Part shown: positions 1-5,103 of the stretch, in pieces
Layout of the letters: every line of letters begins with the position of its first letter
Numbering within the stretch: position 1 is the stretch's first letter
NCBI GenBank assembly: GCA_015486815.1
Contig: WFQY01000263.1
Span: 1-5,103, forward strand
Direction: 5' to 3'
Length of the DNA stretch: 5,103 bases
Source of the DNA: Phycisphaerae bacterium
Lineage (GTDB): Bacteria > Planctomycetota > Phycisphaerae > JAAYCJ01
Notes under the pieces: model-generated
Database searches by the model: none
What the model was told of the DNA's origin: nothing
What the model saw: the letters and a program-made list of their open reading frames with translations, nothing else
Made by a program: the position numbers and the translations under genes

Positions 1-575
1 CTGTATCGCATCAGAGCGGATTACAGGGGTAGTAAACGTTATCGCAGTTCTCAGGATGAGTTTACCGTTTTGGTTCTCAATTCCCATCGTCCGGTTCTCA
101 TTCTCGATATTGACGGTACTTTGACCCGGAGATCGTGGACACCGTGGAGACGAGACCCTTTGCCTTACGATAGTCATGCAGCTCAGGTAGTAAGGGATTT
201 GTCGAAGCAATATGCGATAGTGTATATTAGCGGAAGGATTCGCCCCCTGCATAATGATACGCGCAAATGGCTCAAAGATAACGGATTCCCCCGCGGGCCC
301 GTTTTATTGTGGTGGATTTCAAAAGCACGATGGATAAAGCCGGAAAACTATAAGAAGGATGTTATAGACTTCGTCGCGAGGGAATCAATCTGGTAGCGGG
401 AATTGGTAATACACATGACGATATGGATGCTTATCGGGAATCCGGATTAAAATCGATTATTCTGGCGGGAAGGGACAGCTCCGCCATTCGGGTTAATTCA
501 TGGAATGAAATATCAGAATTGTTCAGAGGCTGGAAAACTGAAAAAGCATCACGGTTACTGCCTTCGAAACGATAA
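1..575 (+). pseudogene. HAD-superfamily phosphatase, LNS2/App1-like, 5'-truncated by window edge and frameshifted
   Basis: The reading frame is open from the first base, so the start lies outside the window. The visible N-terminal part (YRIRADYRG, then DEFTVLVL) looks like the end of a beta-rich domain. HAD motif I, DIDGTL, is at 106-123 with its two aspartates. Motif II is the serine of YISGR at 229-231, and a lysine-rich stretch (ENYKKDV) probably supplies motif III. This frame stops at 394-396. The expected motif IV, GIGNTHDDMDAY (399-434), lies in the -1 frame, which is open from 354 and runs to the TAA at 573-575. The pieces join naturally around 367-383, as though one base were missing (VIDF then RREGINLVAGIGN). 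The order GFPRGPVLL, then lysine, then GIGN..DD..AY resembles the lipin-type LNS2 and App1 phosphatase groups, whose known members act on phosphatidate; the substrate here is unknown. No slippery heptamer was seen, so decay or a sequence error is likelier than programmed frameshifting. TTG at 70 is an internal codon, not a convincing start. Confidence 0.8.
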
Positions 576-581
576 TAATTT

Positions 582-610
582 TTTACATTTTTGTTCAGAA
601 TCAGTATAAG
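582..610 (+). promoter_or_regulatory. Candidate sigma-70-type promoter for the glycosyltransferase gene
   Basis: TTTACA at 582-587 and TATAAG at 605-610 are separated by exactly 17 bases. Each matches the housekeeping consensus hexamer (TTGACA, TATAAT) at five of six positions. The pair lies in the AT-rich gap after the phosphatase stop and would start transcription near 617, giving a leader of about 36 bases before the ATG at 653. If the organism is a planctomycete, promoter rules are less well known, so this is a match to consensus only. The gene may also be read through from upstream, because no terminator is visible between the two genes. Confidence 0.5.
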
Positions 611-638
611 TATCTTCTGACAGTTTTGGTGGTTTAGC

Positions 639-645
639 AAGGAAG
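639..645 (+). promoter_or_regulatory. Shine-Dalgarno sequence for the glycosyltransferase
   Basis: AAGGAAG lies 7 bases before the ATG at 653. This is a good match to the anti-Shine-Dalgarno core at the right spacing and supports 653 as the start codon. Confidence 0.7.
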
Positions 646-652
646 TAAAACT

Positions 653-2401
653 ATGAAATTACTGGATACACATCAGTACCAGGACAGACTCTGTTTTCTC
701 GATTGCCTCTTGATAGTGGTTTTTGCCCTGGGGTTTCACTTATACAGGCTCGGAAGTGTGGTACCTCTCAGCGATCATGAGGGGCTAGTCGCGGTAACTG
801 CGACCGAAACGCTTGAAGGGAACTGGATCGTTCCGCACTTTGACGGACAAATCAGACTTCAGAAGACCCCGCTTATGTACTGGGCGGTTGCGGGATTGGG
901 GAAAATCGCAGGCGGGATTAACGAATTTGTTGTCAGGCTGCCATCTGCGTTCTCAGCCACCGGGGTTGCGTTACTGATGGCAATTTTGGCAGCGAGGATG
1001 TTTGGGAGGGTATCGGGGATAATAACAGGCTTGGCCGTTGCGGGTTCTGTGGGAATTCTCTGGCAGTCGCACCGCGGGATAGCGGATATGATGATGACGT
1101 TTTTTGTCGTGGGAAGTTTTGTAAGCTTTTATTTTGCACTGGAAAATATTCGTGAGGGAAAATCCGGGCTTAGATATATGGTACTGGCCTATATCGCTTT
1201 TGGACTGGGGATGCTCGCGAAGGGCCCGGTTCCCGCGCCGGTAGTCATTTTCCCGTTAGCACTTTATCTGATTCTTACGGGGGAATGGAGAGAGTGGAGG
1301 AAATTTCACCTGGTACTCGGCGTCTTGATTTGCCTGATAATTGTAGGAGGTTGGGTCTTGCCTGTGCTCTCACACGTCGGGAATGCCGTGTGGAGATGGA
1401 AGGCGGAATACATTTCCCGATTTACAGGTGGTTTTGCCGAAGCCTCTAAAAGACCGTGGTATTATTATGTGCCGCTGATATTTTTATTTGGTCTTCCGTG
1501 GACAATTTTTCTTCCCACTGGCTTGACCTTGCCTTTCAACAACAAACTGAAGGACAAAAAACGCGAATTGCTATATATATTCCTGTGGTTTGTCTGCGGA
1601 TTTATATTTTTTAGTGCTTCTGAGGGGAAGCGTTCTCATTATCTCCTTCCGGTGCTTCCGCCAGCTATATTGCTTTCCGTCGCTGGGATGATTTACGCCC
1701 TCGAAATTCGATTCGACAGAAAATTTATATTTCGTGCCTCTCAAATCATTATCGTTGGTTCATTTATCGCATTTTTTGTCGGATATTGGATGATTACTAC
1801 GTATTTGCCGGGGATGGCTTTTTATTACCTCATTATTTGTTCACTTATGATTGCTTCGGAAATCATCGCACTCGAGTTGTACCTGCGGGTGAACCTTATG
1901 TCTGCGGTTACGGTAACCGCACTCACAGCGGGGATTGTTTTTGCCGTGGTTTGGCCGTTGGTTCCGAGGGTAGAAGACCATGCCCGTGATCCAGTATCTG
2001 CTGCCCAAAAAATTAACGAATCTACCGAGCCTGACGCGGATATATATTTCATAGGCAGGGCAAACGCACACCTGATTTATTATGCAAAGAGGAGAATGCC
2101 TCAGATACCCGATTCGCAGGACATTGTTGAAATTTTGAAATCTGCAGACAGAAAAGGTGCAAAGCAGAGACTCGTCAAAAAGGTGATTGACCGGGTTGCT
2201 GGGATAATACGCCAAAACAAACGCATTTATTTCATAACCTCGGGCCCAAGATACCCGTTACTCAAATCATGGACACAAAAGAGAGGCGAAAAGATTTACG
2301 AAATACTGAGAATACCCCGATATTTTTCGCGGGATAAGGGGCTGGTGCTCTTCAGCAATAAACCTCCTGCAAAGTTTGGGAAAGCGGGGACTCCGGATTA
2401 G
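653..2401 (+). CDS. ArnT/PMT-type membrane glycosyltransferase (GT-C fold, polyprenyl-phosphate-sugar dependent)
   Basis: This 582-residue integral membrane protein should transfer a sugar from a polyprenyl-phosphate donor to a lipid or cell-surface acceptor on the outer face of the cytoplasmic membrane. A first hydrophobic helix (about residues 14-32) is followed by an outside loop with the acidic motif SDHEG (D41, E43), the usual place of the catalytic aspartate in GT-C enzymes. Other family marks are KTPLMYW (71-77), HRGIADMMM with a second acidic residue D145, LAKGPVP (188-194), RFTGGF before the PWYYY block (256-272), and KRSHYLLPVLPP (326-337). Many hydrophobic segments run to about residue 436, and a soluble tail of about 145 residues follows, as in ArnT. 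The length is close to the usual 500-600. The start is supported by a Shine-Dalgarno sequence at 639-645. ArnT itself adds aminoarabinose to lipid A, but many homologues use other sugars, so neither donor nor acceptor can be read from the sequence and no gene symbol is given. Confidence 0.9.
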   Translation: MKLLDTHQYQDRLCFLDCLLIVVFALGFHLYRLGSVVPLSDHEGLVAVTATETLEGNWIVPHFDGQIRLQKTPLMYWAVAGLGKIAGGINEFVVRLPSAFSATGVALLMAILAARMFGRVSGIITGLAVAGSVGILWQSHRGIADMMMTFFVVGSFVSFYFALENIREGKSGLRYMVLAYIAFGLGMLAKGPVPAPVVIFPLALYLILTGEWREWRKFHLVLGVLICLIIVGGWVLPVLSHVGNAVWRWKAEYISRFTGGFAEASKRPWYYYVPLIFLFGLPWTIFLPTGLTLPFNNKLKDKKRELLYIFLWFVCGFIFFSASEGKRSHYLLPVLPPAILLSVAGMIYALEIRFDRKFIFRASQIIIVGSFIAFFVGYWMITTYLPGMAFYYLIICSLMIASEIIALELYLRVNLMSAVTVTALTAGIVFAVVWPLVPRVEDHARDPVSAAQKINESTEPDADIYFIGRANAHLIYYAKRRMPQIPDSQDIVEILKSADRKGAKQRLVKKVIDRVAGIIRQNKRIYFITSGPRYPLLKSWTQKRGEKIYEILRIPRYFSRDKGLVLFSNKPPAKFGKAGTPD

Positions 2402-2425
2402 ACAGATCATATCACCATATCAAAA

Positions 2426-2576
2426 ATAGCCGGCACTCCCCTCCTGACTTCAGCGTCCCTTTGCAAAACAGTTGTGAGCCCTTGTGATTGCCGAAGTCTT
2501 ACTTGCTTTTGGGTCTCCCGATAAGATGATGCTCTCTCCCCCCGCCAACGGTCTCGGCCGCTGCAGGCCAGCCTAT
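2426..2576 (-). other. GC-rich intergenic island closed by an inverted repeat; candidate structured RNA or small repeated element
   Basis: This fills most of the 248-bp gap between two convergent genes. Positions 2429-2576 are about 58% GC (86 of 148 by hand count), against about 26% just left and 35% just right, with sharp edges. The ends are complementary: on the minus strand the 5' arm AUAGGCUGGC (2576-2567) pairs with the 3' arm GCCGGCUAU (2434-2426), giving nine base pairs including one G-U, with one bulged G. Right after the 3' arm the minus strand reads UUUUGA, a short U-run. Inside are a 6-bp inverted repeat GACTTC/GAAGTC (2446-2451 with 2493-2498), a GGG-AGA-CCC mini-hairpin (2511-2519) and a GGCC/GGCC pair (2556-2569). 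One minus-strand frame is free of stops from 2592 to 2410 but has no plausible start. The minus strand is preferred only because of the U-run. It could be a small RNA, a MITE-like or REP-like element, or a bidirectional terminator structure. I recognise no family. Confidence 0.45.
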
Positions 2577-2649
2577 ATAACGATTTTCCTGTTTACAAAT
2601 CACCAACGTTTCTGCATTTTCAGCTTGCTGCATTTTCCATTTTCTAATC

Positions 2650-5103
2650 TTATTTTGATCTTTTCACATACTCAATTTTCTTCAAGTCTTTGCCATTATA
2701 TACAGCTATCGCATTTTTGCTAATGTTAAAGATTTCTTTTCCGTCAATGCTCATTTTACGACAGTGAATCGCCACGAACTGACCGTCTTTTCTTATGAAC
2801 ACAACGCTGTCAGGACTCATTCCCGAAACGTTGACCTTACCGATTGTCGTATCAAATTCAATCTTATCTACGGGCAATCTACCGAGATTAGCCACCGTAA
2901 TACAGTCATCCCACTCGCTGAGATAGACCGTTCCCTTCCACGTATAATTTAATATCCGCTTTCCGATGGTATGCTTGGCTACGTTTTGCATTTCAAAAAC
3001 CTTCTGAGCAAGCGGGCTGAAAATTCCGCGGGACCACTTACTTCTGCCTCCCCTGCCGTCAAGCCCCAGGACAACTCCGAACAGCAGATGCCGTGCTATC
3101 ATATGAAAATTATCACCGCTTCCCCCGCCGTCAATCGGCTGCATATTTACGAAACAATCGCCATACACCATCTTGAAAAACGGCACAAAATCATCATTAC
3201 CGGAACCGAACAGAAAACCATCGTAATAGGGCAACATCCGTTCGGCACCGGCTTCCGTTCCGCGAAAAACACCCGGACTCGCTTTTCGTAGGGCAGATGC
3301 CAATTCTAAAAGTGCCTGCGTACCTCCTGCTCTGCCTTCATCCTTATAACCAGCCAACGGATTGGTATCCGCCATTGTCGTACATCCGATCACATCCTCA
3401 AACAATCCCCTGACACCATAAGAGATAATCTTCTTAACCACCTTTACCTCATCATCCAATATCAGACGCGGCGAACCGAAATAAAGACGGTTATGTGACC
3501 AGGAGGAAAGTGAATAATGCCCCGGATACGGCTGGGACATTTTATTGATATCAAACATATCGGCATCAAAATCCCACTGAATCGGATTTGTATGCAGATA
3601 AACCAAACGACCGGCTTTATTATTAGCATCCATAAATGCCTTAAAATTTCCTAAACGCTTATCAACAGGAAAATATTGCGGATACCGACTGTCAAAACGA
3701 GCATACCAGCCATCATAGCGGTAACATGGTTTAACTTTGTATGTTGTTTCAATATATTCTGCCACTTTAAGAAAATTATCATAATTGAATGTCAGCCCCT
3801 TGTGTTGCTCTTTCCACGCATAAGATTTGTATCCTCTTCCACTCAAAGCCTCAAAGCCGGTCATCTTTATTACGCCATTGGCAATCTTTTTCAACACAGG
3901 TGTCGCTTTGACTTTATCCTGCCAAGTAACAAACCAGCTCTGCTTTTTCGCCCACCTGCGATACTGTTCGGCAATTCCCTTCAAACCCGTATCACCGACA
4001 TTGTATAGTCTAAATGCAAAAGGAGATTCATATCGGGTTTTCGGAAAGGTAATCCCTTTATCATCCCACACAATAAAAATACTGTTTGCACCATCATTCG
4101 CAGCTATTGCAAATTGCAATGCTCCTTTAACATCGTCAGGATACAGCAGAAGCGTCGATGGCCCAGCTTTGACTCCTATAAGCATCGTGCTCAACTGTCC
4201 CGGCCCGCCATACTCCATATTTCTGAAATTCTCGAATTTATGCAGGATACCATTCAGCCGCGGCACCATTGCCCAGCCACCATCTTTTTTCGATATACCT
4301 GCAAAATACGGAAAATAAAAGTAACTTAACTTATCCGAATAATTGTTGGTGATTGCATATTTGAATCTTAACGAACCGTCAATATCAGGGCGAATGTATA
4401 TATCAATTACACATTTACCCACACCACCATCATACCGCCAATGCGCATAGCGATTCGACCCTTTGCTTATAATATTAAAGTCAGCTTTCGCATCGGTATT
4501 CGAGACTCTCAGATTTTTGCGATTTTGGTCAAATATCGTCCAGAATCGTCCGTTCGTCCAATTTTCAATAATGAATCTCGAAGCGATTTTATCATACAAC
4601 GCAACAGGACGACCGTCTGTGGTTATCTGCATCTCGATTGTGCCCGTTCCGATATGCACGATTTTATCGGTGGCTTTGATATAAGGTTCATCGCTATCGA
4701 CAATAGCCCTCGGCTTGATTGCAGCGACTTTGGTTTTCTTCTTTATCCCGCCTATCAATGTCGTCTCCATAAGCTTATCGGGACTCATCGCATTGTCATA
4801 AACAGCTGCCTCGAGAATCAATCCGTTCAGACTCCAGCCGGCATAATGCGCATCAGATGGTGAGCCTATGAAAAATAACGACGGAAATTTATCGGGAATC
4901 TTAGGTTTACTTATCCCGCCACGCTCCTTGCCATTGATATATACCCTCGCCCGTTCATTATTCCACGAAAGTGCTATCTTATAAACCCGACCTGCCTGCC
5001 AATCGCCAATAGGCATAGTATAAAAGCTCTGTTGATTCTTACCATTATGAAAACGCACTACAAGCTTACCGTTCGCTTCTCTGAACAACGATATATTGTT
5101 AGC
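2650..5103 (-). CDS. Large multidomain glycoside-hydrolase-like protein with N-terminal LamG-like domain (N-terminus beyond window)
   Basis: The gene is open from the right edge of the window (codon 5103-5101) and shows 817 residues before TAA at 2652-2650; any signal peptide lies outside. Numbering is from the first visible residue. Residues 1-115 look like the second half of a LamG/concanavalin-A-like domain: WQAGRVYKIALSW, RVYINGKERGG, a FIGSPSD strand, and the closing AAVYDNAMS. Residues about 140-380 are beta-rich and resemble the beta-sandwich that precedes many barrel hydrolases. Residues about 435-695 look like a TIM barrel: YRYDGWY (461-467), VYLHTNP (501-507), GLFEDVIGC (566-574) and GTEAGAE (615-621), followed by YYDGFLFG. 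D570 and E617 are my candidate catalytic acids. A C-terminal beta domain (about 710-817) follows. The layout resembles DUF6259-type and GH101-like proteins of Planctomycetota and Verrucomicrobiota, but the family call is tentative and the substrate unknown. It is probably exported and acts on complex glycans. The gene converges with the glycosyltransferase; its promoter lies outside the window. Confidence 0.75.
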   Translation of the reverse strand, partial: ANNISLFREANGKLVVRFHNGKNQQSFYTMPIGDWQAGRVYKIALSWNNERARVYINGKERGGISKPKIPDKFPSLFFIGSPSDAHYAGWSLNGLILEAAVYDNAMSPDKLMETTLIGGIKKKTKVAAIKPRAIVDSDEPYIKATDKIVHIGTGTIEMQITTDGRPVALYDKIASRFIIENWTNGRFWTIFDQNRKNLRVSNTDAKADFNIISKGSNRYAHWRYDGGVGKCVIDIYIRPDIDGSLRFKYAITNNYSDKLSYFYFPYFAGISKKDGGWAMVPRLNGILHKFENFRNMEYGGPGQLSTMLIGVKAGPSTLLLYPDDVKGALQFAIAANDGANSIFIVWDDKGITFPKTRYESPFAFRLYNVGDTGLKGIAEQYRRWAKKQSWFVTWQDKVKATPVLKKIANGVIKMTGFEALSGRGYKSYAWKEQHKGLTFNYDNFLKVAEYIETTYKVKPCYRYDGWYARFDSRYPQYFPVDKRLGNFKAFMDANNKAGRLVYLHTNPIQWDFDADMFDINKMSQPYPGHYSLSSWSHNRLYFGSPRLILDDEVKVVKKIISYGVRGLFEDVIGCTTMADTNPLAGYKDEGRAGGTQALLELASALRKASPGVFRGTEAGAERMLPYYDGFLFGSGNDDFVPFFKMVYGDCFVNMQPIDGGGSGDNFHMIARHLLFGVVLGLDGRGGRSKWSRGIFSPLAQKVFEMQNVAKHTIGKRILNYTWKGTVYLSEWDDCITVANLGRLPVDKIEFDTTIGKVNVSGMSPDSVVFIRKDGQFVAIHCRKMSIDGKEIFNISKNAIAVYNGKDLKKIEYVKRSK

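Noticed and set aside
370..396. Programmed -1 frameshifting in the phosphatase gene
   Set aside because: No X XXY YYZ slippery heptamer and no obvious downstream stem were seen in the overlap; a missing base explains it more simply.
1841..2215. Minus-strand open frame (124 codons) under the C-terminal part of the glycosyltransferase
   Set aside because: The plus-strand protein has continuous membrane segments and family motifs; this frame has neither.
2612..2637. Direct repeat CTGCATTTTC (2612-2621 and 2628-2637)
   Set aside because: Only two 10-bp copies in AT-rich sequence with no flanking structure; likely chance.
2402..2649. Conventional intrinsic terminator between the convergent genes
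   Set aside because: No short strong hairpin followed by a long T-run was found on either strand. The only U-run next to a stem belongs to the long-range closing stem of the GC island, reported separately.
2484..2723. Plus-strand open frame of 79 codons starting with GTG in the intergenic island
   Set aside because: It runs into the 3' end of the convergent hydrolase gene, has a low-complexity Phe/Leu/Ser-rich tail copied from AT-rich sequence, and lacks a ribosome site.
3827..4318. Long open frame (163 codons) on the plus strand, antisense to the hydrolase gene
   Set aside because: It lies wholly inside a well-supported coding gene on the other strand, has no recognisable motif, and overlaps other antisense frames. 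It is a shadow of codon composition.
4441..4863. Second antisense open frame (140 codons) opposite the LamG and beta-sandwich region
   Set aside because: Same reason: it is fully inside the hydrolase gene, the protein has no domain pattern, and there is no convincing ribosome site.
1..5103. CRISPR array, tRNA, rRNA or insertion sequence
   Set aside because: No regularly spaced repeats, no tRNA-like cloverleaf or rRNA-like stretch, and no transposase frame were seen on either strand.

Overview
The window looks like bacterial chromosome of moderate GC content. It holds two complete or nearly complete genes, one broken gene, and one odd intergenic element. Large secreted-type proteins that pair a LamG-like domain with a glycoside-hydrolase-like barrel are typical of Planctomycetota (Phycisphaerae-type) and, less often, Verrucomicrobiota or Lentisphaerota. 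I therefore lean towards a planctomycete, by protein style only; no marker gene in the window settles it.

Layout. Positions 1-575 (+) carry the 3' part of a HAD-superfamily phosphatase related to the LNS2/App1 group. Its N-terminal half and its C-terminal motif lie in different frames, so the gene is broken or the sequence is missing a base. A 77-bp gap follows, with a good candidate promoter (582-610) and a Shine-Dalgarno sequence. Positions 653-2401 (+) encode a complete multi-pass membrane glycosyltransferase of the ArnT/PMT type (GT-C fold). Positions 2650-5103 (-) hold a convergent gene that runs off the right edge. It encodes a large protein with an N-terminal LamG-like domain, a beta-sandwich, a TIM-barrel-like hydrolase domain and a C-terminal beta domain.

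The convergent intergenic region (2402-2649) is not ordinary filler. Positions 2429-2576 are about 58% GC, between flanks of roughly 26% (2402-2428) and 35% (2577-2649). The two ends of this island are complementary and form a closing stem (2567-2576 with 2426-2434). On the minus strand a short U-run follows directly. This is best read as a candidate structured RNA or a small repeated/mobile intergenic element; it matches no family I can name.

Functionally, the glycosyltransferase would move a sugar from a polyprenyl-phosphate carrier to a lipid or cell-surface acceptor. The HAD phosphatase could act on a phospho-lipid or similar substrate, but a shared pathway is only inferred from adjacency. 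The hydrolase gene on the other strand is a separate transcription unit, probably for extracellular glycan breakdown.
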